Assembly (NCBI RefSeq): GCF_001975785.1
Contig: NZ_MSFI01000005.1
Span: 51,944 to 115,943 of the forward strand
DNA length: 64,000 nt
Source: Domibacillus epiphyticus
GTDB lineage: Bacteria; Bacillota; Bacilli; Bacillales; Domibacillaceae
Reading direction: 5' to 3'
Below the pieces are notes generated by a model. That model did no database searches and was not told the origin of the DNA. It saw only the letters and a program-made list of their open reading frames with translations. Both the position numbers and the translations under genes were made by a program. Each line of letters opens with the position of its first letter. Position 1 is the stretch's first letter. Below, piece by piece: positions 53,705-63,960 of this stretch.

Positions 53705-56557
53705 TTATTTTGTATGCTGTGTCATTCGTTCCCGGTCGCGCTCTAAAATTTTCTTTAAATAGAGGCCTGTATGTGATTCTTTCGTAGCGGCAATTTCCTC
53801 TGGTGTACCAGATGCCACAATTGTTCCACCCTTGTCGCCCCCTTCAGGGCCTAGGTCCACAAGATAATCGGCGGCTTTAATGACATCCAGATTGTGCTCG
53901 ATGACGAGAACGGTATCGCCATTGTCAACGAGGCGCTGCAATACATCAAGAAGCCTCGCTATGTCATCTGTGTGAAGACCGGTTGTCGGTTCATCCAAAA
54001 TATAGAATGAGCGGCCATTAGAACGGCGATGCAGTTCAGAAGCAAGCTTTACCCGCTGCGCCTCACCGCCGGAAAGTGTTGTCGCGGGCTGACCGAGTGT
54101 AACATATCCGAGTCCGACATCCGTAATGGTCTGAAGTTTCCGCTTAATCTTCGGGATATTCTCAAAGAAAACAAGTGCATCATCAACCGTCATTTCAAGA
54201 ACATCGGAAATGTTTTTTCCTTTGTATTTTACTTCGAGCGTTTCCCGGTTATAGCGTTTGCCGTGACATACCTCACACGGCACATATACATCCGGCAAAA
54301 AGTGCATTTCAATCTTAATTATTCCATCCCCGCGGCAAGCTTCGCAGCGGCCGCCTTTAACGTTGAAACTAAACCGGCCTTTTTTATAACCGCGCACTTT
54401 TGCTTCATTTGTCTGAGCAAACACGTCGCGTATATCATCGAATACCCCTGTATATGTCGCCGGGTTGGAACGCGGTGTCCGGCCGATTGGAGACTGGTCA
54501 ATATCAATCACCTTTTCAAGCTGGTCAATCCCTTTCACTTCTTTATGAGAGCCTGGCCGGCTTTTTGCTTTATTTAATTTTTGAGCAAGTGATTTATACA
54601 AGATTTCATTGATCAGTGTACTTTTCCCGGAACCGGATACGCCAGTGACAGCAATAAACAAACCGAGTGGAAATTTTGCTTTTACATTTTTCAAATTGTT
54701 TTCTTTTGCACCGGTTACTTCAATCCAGCGGCCGTCTGGTTTCCGCCGCTCTTCAGGGAGCGGGATAAACTTTTCACCTGACAAATATTTACCGGTTAAG
54801 GATTGTTCGTTTTTCATTACTTCTTCTGGAGTTCCCGCAGCGATTACTTCACCACCGTGAACACCCGCACCGGGACCGATGTCAATTAAGTAATCGGCGG
54901 CCAGCATCGTATCTTCGTCATGTTCAACAACGATCAATGTATTCCCGATATCACGCATGTTTTGCATGGTCCGAATTAACCGGTCGTTGTCACGCTGATG
55001 AAGACCGATCGATGGTTCATCAAGAATGTACAACACCCCGGTTAAACGCGAGCCAATTTGCGTTGCGAGGCGAATCCTTTGTGCTTCTCCGCCGGAAAGC
55101 GTACCGGCGGCACGGCTTAATGTTAAATAGTCGAGCCCCACATCAATTAAGAAACCGAGACGCTCACAAATCTCCCGCAGAACGAGCCTTGCAATTTGCA
55201 TTTCTTTCTCCGTCAATTCGATACGTTTAAAGAAATCGGACGCTTCCTGGTTCGAAAAATCGGTGACTTCGGAAATCGTTAAACCGGCAATTTTTACAGC
55301 GAGACTTTCTTTTTTCAATCGCTGTCCTTTACATGTTGGGCACTTTGATTCGCCCATGTACTTTTCCATTTGATCACGGACATAATCAGAACTTGTTTCT
55401 CTATATCTCCGGTCGACGTTATGTAATACGCCTTCAAAAACAATTAGATTGTCGCGCACTTGACCAAAATCATTTTCATAACGGAAACGGATTTTATCAC
55501 GATCGGAACCGTTCAACAATACGTCCAGTTGTTTCGCAGGTAAATCCTTCACTGGCATGTCCATATCAATCCCATAATGCGTGCAGACTGCTTTTAACAA
55601 CTGTGGATAATACTGTGAACTTACTGGTTCCCACGGCGCTATCGCGTTCTCGTTCAGCGACAGTTCCCGATTTGGAATGACTAGATCCATATCCACCTTT
55701 TTCTTCATACCGAGTCCGTCACAAGTTGGACAGGCACCGTATGGACTATTAAATGAAAACATGCGCGGTTCAAGTTCACCAACGGAAAAACCGCAGTGCG
55801 GGCAGGCGTGATGTTCGCTGAATAACAGCTCCTCTTTCTCTATAACATCGATTATGACATTGCCTTCACCAAGCCGTAGTGCCGTTTCAAGTGAATCAGC
55901 GAGACGCGCTTCCACACCTTCTTTCACAACAATCCGGTCAATAATCACTTCAATCGAATGCTTCTTATTCTTTTCAAGTTCAATGTCTTCTTCGAGATCT
56001 CGCATTTCACCGTCAACTCTCACGCGAACGTACCCTTGGCGTTTCACATCTTCGAATACTTTTGCATGCGTGCCTTTCCGCCCTGAAACAATAGGAGCGA
56101 GCACTTGCAATTTTGTCCGATCCTCCAGTTCCATAATACGATCGACCATTTGCCCAATTGTTTGTGACGTAATTTCAATCCCATGAACCGGGCAGATGGG
56201 GCGGCCAATGCGCGCATATAATAAACGCAAATAATCATAAATTTCCGTGACCGTACCAACTGTTGAGCGGGGATTTCGACTCGTTGTTTTCTGATCAATG
56301 GAAATCGCCGGTGACAATCCTTCGATCGAATCAACATCCGGTTTGTCCATCTGGCCTAAAAACTGGCGGGCATAAGCAGACAAAGACTCAACATATCGCC
56401 GCTGTCCCTCGGCGTAAATTGTGTCAAATGCGAGCGATGACTTCCCGGATCCGGATAAGCCTGTCAATACGACAAGCTGATCACGCGGAATCGTCAAATC
56501 AATGTTTTTTAAATTATGGGCACGCGCCCCTTTTACTGATATATGATCAATGGCCAC
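53705..56557 (-). CDS. uvrA: UvrABC system protein A
   Basis: 950-residue damage-recognition ATPase of nucleotide excision repair. Two ABC modules: Walker [14 protein letters not shown] and [13 protein letters not shown], signatures LSGGEAQR twice. Zinc fingers CPHCGF...CPTC and CEAC...CEVC are intact. Start GTG at 56557 ([14 protein letters not shown]) after GAGG. Follows uvrB by 14 bases, one operon. Confidence 0.98.
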   Translation of the reverse strand: MAIDHISVKGARAHNLKNIDLTIPRDQLVVLTGLSGSGKSSLAFDTIYAEGQRRYVESLSAYARQFLGQMDKPDVDSIEGLSPAISIDQKTTSRNPRSTVGTVTEIYDYLRLLYARIGRPICPVHGIEITSQTIGQMVDRIMELEDRTKLQVLAPIVSGRKGTHAKVFEDVKRQGYVRVRVDGEMRDLEEDIELEKNKKHSIEVIIDRIVVKEGVEARLADSLETALRLGEGNVIIDVIEKEELLFSEHHACPHCGFSVGELEPRMFSFNSPYGACPTCDGLGMKKKVDMDLVIPNRELSLNENAIAPWEPVSSQYYPQLLKAVCTHYGIDMDMPVKDLPAKQLDVLLNGSDRDKIRFRYENDFGQVRDNLIVFEGVLHNVDRRYRETSSDYVRDQMEKYMGESKCPTCKGQRLKKESLAVKIAGLTISEVTDFSNQEASDFFKRIELTEKEMQIARLVLREICERLGFLIDVGLDYLTLSRAAGTLSGGEAQRIRLATQIGSRLTGVLYILDEPSIGLHQRDNDRLIRTMQNMRDIGNTLIVVEHDEDTMLAADYLIDIGPGAGVHGGEVIAAGTPEEVMKNEQSLTGKYLSGEKFIPLPEERRKPDGRWIEVTGAKENNLKNVKAKFPLGLFIAVTGVSGSGKSTLINEILYKSLAQKLNKAKSRPGSHKEVKGIDQLEKVIDIDQSPIGRTPRSNPATYTGVFDDIRDVFAQTNEAKVRGYKKGRFSFNVKGGRCEACRGDGIIKIEMHFLPDVYVPCEVCHGKRYNRETLEVKYKGKNISDVLEMTVDDALVFFENIPKIKRKLQTITDVGLGYVTLGQPATTLSGGEAQRVKLASELHRRSNGRSFYILDEPTTGLHTDDIARLLDVLQRLVDNGDTVLVIEHNLDVIKAADYLVDLGPEGGDKGGTIVASGTPEEIAATKESHTGLYLKKILERDRERMTQHTK

Positions 56558-56571
56558 AAAAAACACCTCAA

Positions 56572-58548
56572 TTATTCTGATTTCAGTTCAAACAATGCAT
56601 CCCGCAGCTCAGCTGCCCGTTCAAAATCGAGCGCTTTCGCCGCTTCTTTCATTTCTGTTTCGAGACTCAAAATGAGCTTGTTTCGTTCTTTCGCTGACAT
56701 TTTCTTTCCTGTCGTTTTCGATGTATATGTTTCTGTCTCCTCGGCTGCCTGTGTGGCGCGGATGACATTGCGAATATCTTTTTGAATCGTCATCGGTGTA
56801 ATGCCATGTTGTGCGTTATATTCTTCCTGAATCTCACGGCGCCGCTTTGTTTCATCGATCGCTTTTATCATGGAGTCTGTCATTTTATCGGCATACATAA
56901 TGACATGCCCTGCCGAATTACGGGCAGCGCGGCCAATCGTTTGAATAAGCGACCGTTCCGAACGGAGGAAACCTTCTTTATCCGCATCCAAAATTGTCAC
57001 AAGTGATACTTCTGGAATATCGAGACCTTCTCTCAGCAAGTTAATGCCGATGAGAACATCATATTTACCAAGCCGCAAATCACGAATAATCTCAATACGA
57101 TCCAGCGTTTTAATCTCCGAATGCAAATATTGCACTTTAATGCCAACTTCTTTTAAATAGGCAGTTAAATCTTCAGACATTTTCTTTGTTAACGTCGTAA
57201 CGAGAACCCGCTCGTTTTTTGCAATACGTTCATTTATTTCATCAAGTAAATCATCAATTTGACCTTCAATCGGACGAATATCAATCGTCGGGTCAAGCAG
57301 GCCAGTCGGGCGGATAATCTGTTCCGTCATTTCAGGTGTATGTTCGAGTTCATATGGACCCGGTGTAGCTGACACGTACACAATTTGATTAATATGCTTT
57401 TCAAACTCTGGAAACGTAAGCGGGCGGTTATCTTTCGCGGAAGGAAGACGGAACCCGTGATCGACAAGCACCTGTTTCCGCGCCTGATCTCCGTTGTACA
57501 TGCCGCGCACCTGCGGCAATGTAACGTGTGACTCATCAATCACTATTAAAAAATCGTCAGGAAAATAATCAAGTAATGTATAAGGGGTTGAACCAGGCGG
57601 ACGAAGCGTTAAATGACGGGAGTAGTTTTCGATCCCTGAGCAAAACCCCATTTCACGCATCATTTCAAGATCATAGCGTGTCCTCTGTTCAAGCCGCTGT
57701 GCTTCTAGCAGTTTCTCTTCAGCACGAAGCTCCATCAGCCGCTCTTCCAGTTCTTTTTCAATATTCTCGATTGCAAGATTCATCTTCTCTTCACGTGTAA
57801 CGAAGTGGGATGCCGGGAAAATAGCGACATGTTCACGGTCGCCAAGGATTTCACCTGTTAACGCATCTACTTCACGTATCCGATCTATTTCGTCGCCAAA
57901 AAATTCAACACGAATGCAATGTTCATCTCTTGAAGCCGGAAAGATCTCCACTACATCCCCGCGCACACGGAATGTACCCCGCTTAAAGTCAATATCGTTA
58001 CGTTCATATTGAATATCCACTAGACGGCGCAGCAGATCATTGCGCGCAATTTCTGTTCCTGTCCGAAGTGAAATGACCATTTCTTTATATTCTTCCGGTG
58101 AACCGAGGCCATAAATACACGACACAGACGCGATAATAATCACATCATCGCGTTCAAATAATGAAGATGTCGCAGAATGACGCAGTTTATCAATTTCATC
58201 ATTGATGCTTGCATCTTTCTCGATAAACGTATCTGTCTGCGGCACATATGCTTCCGGCTGATAGTAATCATAGTAGCTGACAAAGTATTCGACGGCATTG
58301 TCAGGAAAAAATTCTTTAAATTCGCTGTACAGCTGGCCGGCAAGCGTTTTATTATGAGCGATCACAAGCGTCGGTTTTTTTACCTCTTTAATGACGTTGG
58401 AGATGGTAAACGTTTTTCCCGTCCCAGTTGCCCCAAGCAGCGTTTGATGTTTTTTGCCTTGTTTAATTCCAGAGACGAGCTCCGCTATCGCCGCCGGCTG
58501 GTCGCCTTCCGGCTGGTATTTCGAGACTAAGTTGAATTCATGCGCCAA
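56572..58548 (-). CDS. uvrB: UvrABC system protein B
   Basis: 658-residue helicase-like repair protein. Walker [13 protein letters not shown], beta-hairpin [12 protein letters not shown], helicase motif [11 protein letters not shown], and a C-terminal UVR motif. The start is TTG at 58548 ([15 protein letters not shown]), eight bases after AAGGGAGG, which itself lies inside a longer open frame beginning GTG 58569; that frame would translate its own RBS, so it is rejected. Confidence 0.97.
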   Translation of the reverse strand: MAHEFNLVSKYQPEGDQPAAIAELVSGIKQGKKHQTLLGATGTGKTFTISNVIKEVKKPTLVIAHNKTLAGQLYSEFKEFFPDNAVEYFVSYYDYYQPEAYVPQTDTFIEKDASINDEIDKLRHSATSSLFERDDVIIIASVSCIYGLGSPEEYKEMVISLRTGTEIARNDLLRRLVDIQYERNDIDFKRGTFRVRGDVVEIFPASRDEHCIRVEFFGDEIDRIREVDALTGEILGDREHVAIFPASHFVTREEKMNLAIENIEKELEERLMELRAEEKLLEAQRLEQRTRYDLEMMREMGFCSGIENYSRHLTLRPPGSTPYTLLDYFPDDFLIVIDESHVTLPQVRGMYNGDQARKQVLVDHGFRLPSAKDNRPLTFPEFEKHINQIVYVSATPGPYELEHTPEMTEQIIRPTGLLDPTIDIRPIEGQIDDLLDEINERIAKNERVLVTTLTKKMSEDLTAYLKEVGIKVQYLHSEIKTLDRIEIIRDLRLGKYDVLIGINLLREGLDIPEVSLVTILDADKEGFLRSERSLIQTIGRAARNSAGHVIMYADKMTDSMIKAIDETKRRREIQEEYNAQHGITPMTIQKDIRNVIRATQAAEETETYTSKTTGKKMSAKERNKLILSLETEMKEAAKALDFERAAELRDALFELKSE

Positions 58549-58635
58549 CGCATTTGCCTCCCTTTTCACGTATCCGTTCTCATATTCTTCTTTATAGTTC
58601 CCATTTTATCACGAACGAAACAAAAAAAGCCAACA

Positions 58636-58668
58636 AAAAGCACACACTTGTTCGGAGTGTGTGCTTTT
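58636..58668. terminator. Hairpin terminator between uvrB and csbA, second of a tandem
   Basis: Twelve-base arms AAAAGCACACAC/GTGTGTGCTTTT with T-runs on both sides. Confidence 0.75.
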
Positions 58669-58679
58669 GTAATGTGAAA

Positions 58680-58703
58680 AACACCGAAATGTTTTTCGGT
58701 GTT
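58680..58703 (-). terminator. csbA terminator, first of a tandem
   Basis: AACACCGAAA/TTTCGGTGTT with a short loop, overlapping the csbA stop codon, then Ts on the minus strand. Confidence 0.7.
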
Positions 58704-58938
58704 AATTTAATTTCAACTTCAACTGTTTCATCATTCGGCTGGACAGCCATAGACCGGCTGTGAGTGATGCAGCGTCAATAACGATGAGTTCCCATGTGTG
58801 AGTATATCCTTTATAGGCGGATGCGGCAATAAGCGCGACTGTCAGCAAAAGACCGATAAACTGGTTGTATGTCACGCGCGAAAATAAAACGACAAGCAAA
58901 GCGGGCACAAACAGCGCCAATATCATCTTATCGACCAT
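58702..58938 (-). CDS. csbA: CsbA family membrane protein
   Basis: 78-residue protein with two to three helices, same family and position (next to uvrB) as the SigB-controlled CsbA of B. subtilis. LLVVLFSRVTYNQFIGLLLTV is the family core. Function unknown. No sigma-B promoter was identified by eye. Confidence 0.9.
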   Translation of the reverse strand: MVDKMILALFVPALLVVLFSRVTYNQFIGLLLTVALIAASAYKGYTHTWELIVIDAASLTAGLWLSSRMMKQLKLKLN

Positions 58939-59001
58939 CTCGTCCTCCTAATTGCTTTTCTTTCATCATAGCTGATTTTTCCACAGCCGAAAAGAGTCTA
59001 T

Positions 59002-59640
59002 TTACTCGTGGCGGCTGATGATACGTTCTGTCAAATCACGCAGCTCGCTATGCGGCATAAATTTTTCCGCCAGCATATCCGGCATAATGTGATGAATGAA
59101 ATACTTAACCGAGTGAAGTTCCTGAAATTTCAAGATTGTGTTTAATGCTTCTTCGTAAATTTCAAAAAAGAGTGGATCCGGATTTCGTTTTAATATTTCC
59201 CCATAGGCTTCGTAAAGCAGGTCGATTTTATCAGCAACGGATAAAATGCGCCCTTCAAGCGTATTGTCTTTTCCTTCTTTAAACCGGTTTAAATAGGCAT
59301 CATGAAATTCTTCGGGAAATTCCGCTTCAATAAATTTTCGCGCCATTTGTTCTTCTACTTGGGAAAACAATTCCTTTAATTCAACCGTCGCGTATTTGAC
59401 CGGTGTTTTTATATCACCCGTAAAAAGTTCCGCGTAATCGTGGTTAAGCGCTTTTTCATAAAGCGACCGCCAGTTGACGTTTTTGCCGTTCATTTCTTCT
59501 ACAGTACCTAAAAACTGAGCAATTTTCGTTACTTTAAACGAATGCGCCGCTACAGTGTGTGACTGAAATTTAAATTTCCCCGGCAGACGGTATAAATGCT
59601 CCAAATCGGACAAGCTCTTAAAATATGTATGAACACCCAT
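59002..59640 (-). CDS. HD-domain 5'-deoxynucleotidase (YfbR-like)
   Basis: 212 residues. The metal-binding HD pattern is visible as VAAHSFKVTKIAQF (H), LNHDYAELFTGD (HD) and LSVADKIDLLYEA (late D). This arrangement matches YfbR-type deoxyribonucleoside 5'-monophosphatases. ATG at 59640 with GAGGAAGTGGAG upstream; a GTG three codons earlier is too close to the site. Confidence 0.87.
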   Translation of the reverse strand: MGVHTYFKSLSDLEHLYRLPGKFKFQSHTVAAHSFKVTKIAQFLGTVEEMNGKNVNWRSLYEKALNHDYAELFTGDIKTPVKYATVELKELFSQVEEQMARKFIEAEFPEEFHDAYLNRFKEGKDNTLEGRILSVADKIDLLYEAYGEILKRNPDPLFFEIYEEALNTILKFQELHSVKYFIHHIMPDMLAEKFMPHSELRDLTERIISRHE

Positions 59641-59709
59641 GATCTCCACTTCCTCTCATTTCGACATATTATGCCTATTGTAACGGCAAATGTGACCAAA
59701 AAAAAGAAA

Positions 59710-59741
59710 AATCCGCTCCGTTTTTTTAAAACAGGCGGATT
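59710..59741 (-). terminator. Terminator of the YhfH gene
   Basis: AATCCGC/GCGGATT arms with an 18-base loop and a long T-run on the minus strand. Confidence 0.6.
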
Positions 59742-59777
59742 CAACAATGAAATTCAGTTACAAGATTCAACGTGTAT

Positions 59778-59906
59778 TTACTCCTCTACTTTGCTTAAGC
59801 AGTACTCGCACTCAGAATGGTAAGACTCGTGCTGTTCAACAATCTGTGCTCCACACTGGCTGCAATCTTTTCCTGGAATGTTACGGTAAAATTCTAATGG
59901 CATCAT
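59778..59906 (-). CDS. YhfH family zinc-ribbon protein
   Basis: A 42-residue frame, too short for usual ORF cut-offs. MMPLEFYRNIPGKD then CSQC (15-18) and CEYC (33-36) form a zinc ribbon, with the family ending CLSKVEE. Start ATG 59906, seven bases after GGAGGT. Function unknown, widespread in Bacillus. Confidence 0.88.
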   Translation of the reverse strand: MMPLEFYRNIPGKDCSQCGAQIVEQHESYHSECEYCLSKVEE

Positions 59907-60016
59907 ATTGATGACCTCCTTCAGATTTTTAATTGATGTGTTGCTGTTGAATCTATTGTATTATAACAGATTATAAAAGTCAACAACTGTTATATAATTG
60001 TTTTTACAAAAAATAA

Positions 60017-60042
60017 AAAACGCCCTTACAAAAGGACGTTTT
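60017..60042 (-). terminator. minJ terminator
   Basis: AAAACGTCCTT/AAGGGCGTTTT with a 4-base loop, followed by Ts on the minus strand, at the minJ stop. Confidence 0.75.
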
Positions 60043-61234
60043 AATCATTAAATACGGATTGATCCATGTATTCTTTTTCTTCCGGCGCAAATATCAAGCC
60101 GAGTTCATGGTGTTCATTTTCATAAATAGACCCCTGTACAAAGCGGATCTGGTCATTTGTACCAATCACATCAAGTTTGCAGTATGCTCCGTTTTTTTGA
60201 AGTGCATCGTAAAATTCCCTTTCATTGTTGACATTCACTTCATTTACTTTCGTGATCACTTCGCCAATTTCAAGCCCCATCTTCTGCGCAGGTGAAGCCG
60301 GAAGGACACCGGCAACTATCATTCCTTTCTCCTGTGCCGTAAAAAAGTAAGGACGGTGTTTTTCATAGTTATAATGGCGACGCGTTATCGCGATGCGGGC
60401 AAGTGCCGCAAATAATACCGCAGCGGCGGACAACTGCCAGACCCAATAGGCACCGATTGCAATGAACAGCGTGATTATACCAGTCCCGATGACGCTTCTA
60501 CCGGTTGATTTCACCGCCAACGCCGGCAAAGTACTTCTGACAGTCATCGAAAACCCGATCAAAAATGGGAATAGAATAAAACTATATGACTCTGCCCCTG
60601 TATCAATAACTGGCCACCAGTCAGCGAAAGATGTCAATGGTCTGCTCGATGGAACCGGCAAAAAAACCGGAACGAGCCAAAGGCGCCTCGCTAAATGGAC
60701 CGCTGACTTTAAACCTCGCGGACTAGTTTCCATTCGGGGAGAAGTTCCCTGATAACCACGTTTTTTAATTAAGACACCTTCAACAATCATAAGAAGCGCC
60801 GTAACGATCGCCAAAATAGTTAAAATCGCTTCAAAACCAAGATTCTTGTATGGAATAAATGAAACGTTCACCCATTCTGACAAAACAAAAATACAGTATG
60901 CTGCCGTCATTGTCCAGGCAGGTGACAACAGGAAAAAGCCGCCGATGCTAAAAATGATTAAAACTGCTGCGATAAAGTTAAGCATTCCGGATGGAATCGC
61001 CAATCCGGCTGTAATCGTGACCACCGACAAAACAGCACCGACAGCGAGACTCGCCGGCAAAATAAACCGTATTTCCTGATAAATATCATATATGCGCGTG
61101 CCGAAATCTTTACGTTCACGTGCCACGCGAAACATCCCGACGATAAACGCTAGGACAAATGAGAAATAAAAGATTGGTTGAATAAATAATTTTAACGCGG
61201 CTGCTCCTAGTTGCATAAGCCAGTCCAAAGCCAT
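60041..61234 (-). CDS. minJ: PDZ-domain membrane protein, MinJ-like topological determinant
   Basis: 397 residues. About eight membrane segments (residues 10-300), then a PDZ domain (about 305-385: GMIVAGVLPASPAQKMGLEIGEVITKVNEVNV). Architecture and location near uvrB/csbA match MinJ, which bridges DivIVA and MinD at the division site. Start MALDWLMQ at 61234 after GGAGGG. Confidence 0.85.
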   Translation of the reverse strand: MALDWLMQLGAAALKLFIQPIFYFSFVLAFIVGMFRVARERKDFGTRIYDIYQEIRFILPASLAVGAVLSVVTITAGLAIPSGMLNFIAAVLIIFSIGGFFLLSPAWTMTAAYCIFVLSEWVNVSFIPYKNLGFEAILTILAIVTALLMIVEGVLIKKRGYQGTSPRMETSPRGLKSAVHLARRLWLVPVFLPVPSSRPLTSFADWWPVIDTGAESYSFILFPFLIGFSMTVRSTLPALAVKSTGRSVIGTGIITLFIAIGAYWVWQLSAAAVLFAALARIAITRRHYNYEKHRPYFFTAQEKGMIVAGVLPASPAQKMGLEIGEVITKVNEVNVNNEREFYDALQKNGAYCKLDVIGTNDQIRFVQGSIYENEHHELGLIFAPEEKEYMDQSVFND

Positions 61235-61310
61235 ACAATTCCCTCCAGAATGTTGCACATAAGTCTTCCCTTTATTGTAACAGAACACTTATATAAGCGT
61301 TAACTGACAA

Positions 61311-61345
61311 AAGGCGCTTTTTCGTCAGGCTTTGTCAAGCGCCTT
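61311..61345 (-). terminator. Terminator of the Cys/Met PLP enzyme gene
   Basis: AAGGCGCTT/AAGCGCCTT arms around a 17-base loop; right after and overlapping the stop. T-run short. Confidence 0.55.
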
Positions 61346-62455
61346 ATTTAGTTGATTGATAATATCTTCTGCATCCTCAATCCCGATTGAAATGCGGACC
61401 GTTTTTTCGGAAACGCCTACTGCCGTCTTCTCTGCCTGTGACAGCGAGCGGTGAGATGTCCCAAATGGCCAGGATACCGACGTTTCGACACCGGCGAGCG
61501 ACGGAACGATTTGAATCCAGCCGAGGGAACGGAAAAAGGCGAATTCATCTGATTCTTCGGCCAAATGGATTGTAACAATTGCACCGTTCCCTTTGTCAGA
61601 AAGCGACGCTGGATAAAATACGTTCTTTACTTTCGAGTGTGTTTTCAGCCATTCGGCGGCTTTTTGGGCATTCTCCGACTGGCGCTGCATTCTAAGGCCG
61701 ATTGTTTTTGCACCTCGGCATGCGAGCCAAGATTCAAAAGGGCTCAAATTTAACCCGATGTTCACAATCCGGCTTCGTGCAGCATCGACATATTGTTCTT
61801 TTCCACATAAGACACCGGCGGAGACGTCACTATGCCCCCCAATATATTTTGTTGCCGAGTGGACAATAATATCTGCGCCTAAAGCATACGGCTGGACAAA
61901 ATACGGTGTCGCAAATGTATTATCGACAATAAAAACAAGGCTGTGTTTTTTTGCGATACCGGCTAACCGCTCCAGATTTTCAATCCGTAAAAATGGATTG
62001 GTGACCGATTCCGTATATAAAATAACAGTATTCGAACGGATAGCCGATTCGATAGCCAGTTCATCTTCAAAATCAATAAATGTTGTTTCAATCCCCATTC
62101 GAGCCAGCTCTTCTTTTAACGTAAAAAAAGTGCCGCCGTATACATCACGGGCGGCCACAAGGTGGTCACCGCTTTTCGCAACAGCAAGCACAGCTGCCAT
62201 AATCGCTCCTAGTCCTGATGAGGCAGCAACTCCCGCAGGCGCTCCTTCAAGCCGTGCCGTTACGGATGCCAATTCGTCTGAATTCGGATTACCAGCCCGT
62301 GTATATAAATAAGGGGAATTGCCGTTATAGTACCCTTCCAATTCTTCCAAACTGTCAAATGAAAAAACCGATGTTTGATAGATCGGCGTTACTTTGCTGC
62401 GAATTGACGTCGGCAGTTTTTCACCGTGTACTGCTTTTGTATTAAATGAATCCAT
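61325..62455 (-). CDS. Cys/Met metabolism PLP-dependent enzyme (cystathionine gamma-synthase/lyase family)
   Basis: 376-residue fold-type I PLP enzyme. PLP lysine in HSATKYIGGHSD, phosphate-binding ASSGLGAIMAAVLA, and cofactor aspartate in VFIVDNTFATPY. Family includes cystathionine synthases/lyases and methionine gamma-lyases; sequence alone does not separate these. Start ATG 62455, eight bases after AAGGAG. Single gene. Confidence 0.92.
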   Translation of the reverse strand: MDSFNTKAVHGEKLPTSIRSKVTPIYQTSVFSFDSLEELEGYYNGNSPYLYTRAGNPNSDELASVTARLEGAPAGVAASSGLGAIMAAVLAVAKSGDHLVAARDVYGGTFFTLKEELARMGIETTFIDFEDELAIESAIRSNTVILYTESVTNPFLRIENLERLAGIAKKHSLVFIVDNTFATPYFVQPYALGADIIVHSATKYIGGHSDVSAGVLCGKEQYVDAARSRIVNIGLNLSPFESWLACRGAKTIGLRMQRQSENAQKAAEWLKTHSKVKNVFYPASLSDKGNGAIVTIHLAEESDEFAFFRSLGWIQIVPSLAGVETSVSWPFGTSHRSLSQAEKTAVGVSEKTVRISIGIEDAEDIINQLNKALDKA

Positions 62456-62508
62456 AAATTCCACTCCTTTTATTGGTTCATTATATTCCGAAAAATAAAC
62501 AAAAACAA

Positions 62509-62529
62509 ATCCGCCTATAGCAGGCGGAT
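62509..62529 (-). terminator. Terminator of the ResA-like gene
   Basis: ATCCGCCT/AGGCGGAT with a 5-base loop, T-rich on the minus strand. Confidence 0.7.
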
Positions 62530-63071
62530 CAATCTTTTATTAACTTCTTCATCATCGCTTCATCCATTGGGCCGATAATTTTTTGATTGACGGTCCCGTC
62601 TTCATTGAGCAAATACGTCGTTGGAATCGTGTACACTTCATATGTTTCGCCTACTGAACCTTCTTCATCTAGCAGTATCGGGAACGTTAATTCATATTGT
62701 TTAACAAATTCGCTTACTTTCGCTTCTTTTTCTTCTAAATTAACCGCGAGAATTTCGACATTTTCCGGTTCCCCGTCATAAAAAGACTGCATATGCGGCA
62801 TTTCTGCTTTACATGGCGGACACCACGTTGCCCAAAAGTTTATTAACACTTTTTTCCCTTCGTAATCAGACAGGTTCACTTCCTTGCCATCTATCGTCTT
62901 CAGCGTGAAATCCGGGGCTTTCTCTCCCTGCTCAATACCTGTTTTATCATTATTAACGGCGATGCCGATATTTTCAATGCTGGTCACATCTTTACGATCA
63001 CTGTACAAGTTAAATCCAGCAATCCCGATTAGCAGCGCCAATAAAATGACGCCAAACCATTTTTTATTCAT
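62529..63071 (-). CDS. Membrane-anchored thiol-disulfide oxidoreductase (ResA/TlpA type)
   Basis: 180 residues. An N-terminal signal anchor (residues 5-22), then a thioredoxin fold with redox motif FWATWCPPCKAEMP and cis-proline TIPTTYLL. It works outside the membrane, probably reducing cysteines of cytochromes or other exported proteins. Overlaps the upstream membrane gene by four bases, so the two likely function together. Confidence 0.92.
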   Translation of the reverse strand: MNKKWFGVILLALLIGIAGFNLYSDRKDVTSIENIGIAVNNDKTGIEQGEKAPDFTLKTIDGKEVNLSDYEGKKVLINFWATWCPPCKAEMPHMQSFYDGEPENVEILAVNLEEKEAKVSEFVKQYELTFPILLDEEGSVGETYEVYTIPTTYLLNEDGTVNQKIIGPMDEAMMKKLIKD

Positions 63072-63637
63072 GTTTTCTTCCTCCAGAAAATGAAATAAAC
63101 CGTGACGCTTATGTATACAAGTGACTCCACTGAAAATAAACGCCCGTCCCCTGATAAAAAGAGCAGCTGCCAGAATAACAATAGAATAAGCGCCTTCTCA
63201 AGTCCTTCTTTCGCAAAAATGAAAAAGAGAAGACTGCCAGTGAACTGTACAACATGCCATATTGTAAACGTATTGGAGAGAATTGATAAAGCAAACGGAT
63301 ATATGGCAACAACAAACGCCCATGCTTCAGCCGTATTAAAAGTCGGCATTTTTTTCACATACGCATAGAAAAGTGCCGATGCCAGCCCAAGCCAGAAACC
63401 ATATAAGCCTCCGTTAAAATAAAGAAGAGACAACGGTGCTTTTATAACGATTGGCAACTGAAGTAAAACGATGCTGAATTTCCAGACCATAACGAATAAA
63501 AAAGAAACACTGCTAATCTGTTCCGCGAATGATTTTCCATACTTGCAGCGTGTGTAAAGCCAAGCACCAAACAAGGCAATGACAACTGCCGGCTGCTGTA
63601 CGGGCAATGTAAGATTAAATATTTGGATAAACTCCAT
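63068..63637 (-). CDS. Polytopic membrane protein paired with the ResA-like gene
   Basis: 189 residues, about six hydrophobic segments (MEFIQIFNLTLPVQQ at the start). The layout faintly resembles a small Lgt or CcdA-like membrane domain but has no conserved cysteine pair, so the family is not recognised. Start ATG 63637 after AAAAGGAG. Overlap with the thioredoxin gene suggests it supplies or anchors it. Confidence 0.75.
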   Translation of the reverse strand: MEFIQIFNLTLPVQQPAVVIALFGAWLYTRCKYGKSFAEQISSVSFLFVMVWKFSIVLLQLPIVIKAPLSLLYFNGGLYGFWLGLASALFYAYVKKMPTFNTAEAWAFVVAIYPFALSILSNTFTIWHVVQFTGSLLFFIFAKEGLEKALILLLFWQLLFLSGDGRLFSVESLVYISVTVYFIFWRKKT

Positions 63638-63740
63638 GACTTCTCCTTTTACTATATTAACACAGGATCCCTTTATGATTATTTTATACAACCGTGGGTA
63701 TAAAGTAAAAAAAAGCCGCTTAAACAGTAGCATTCACGTA

Positions 63741-63845
63741 TCAGTATCCCCAGCCAATATACGCTGAGCCAACGATAATAAGCAAAATGAAGAGCACAAC
63801 GACCAATGTGAATTTACCGCTATACCCCGCTTTAGAATCACCCAT
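63741..63845 (-). CDS. YjcZ family sporulation-type small membrane protein
   Basis: 34 residues, MGDSKAGYSGKF followed by the hydrophobic core VLFILLIIVGSAYIG typical of YjcZ/YrvA peptides. ATG at 63845 after GGGGGTGGAT. A longer frame starts upstream without an RBS. Confidence 0.82.
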   Translation of the reverse strand: MGDSKAGYSGKFTLVVVLFILLIIVGSAYIGWGY

Positions 63846-63960
63846 TCTATCCACCCCCTGCTCTTTCCTTTTACAGGTTATGCAGGAGATGCTTCTTTGG
63901 CAGGGCATGCAGCCTAGAAATGCTGGATCGGTTAACAACATAAAAAACCCCGGATGTGGA

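Noticed and set aside
54029..54577. 182-codon frame antisense to uvrA
   Set aside because: Lies wholly inside a highly conserved gene on the other strand, without RBS; same for 61758-62312 opposite the PLP enzyme gene and 21793-22179 opposite gpmI.
58548..58635. LexA (SOS) box upstream of uvrB
   Set aside because: SOS control is expected from B. subtilis, but I find no good CGAAC-N4-GTTCG match; nearest GAAC sites lack the second half.
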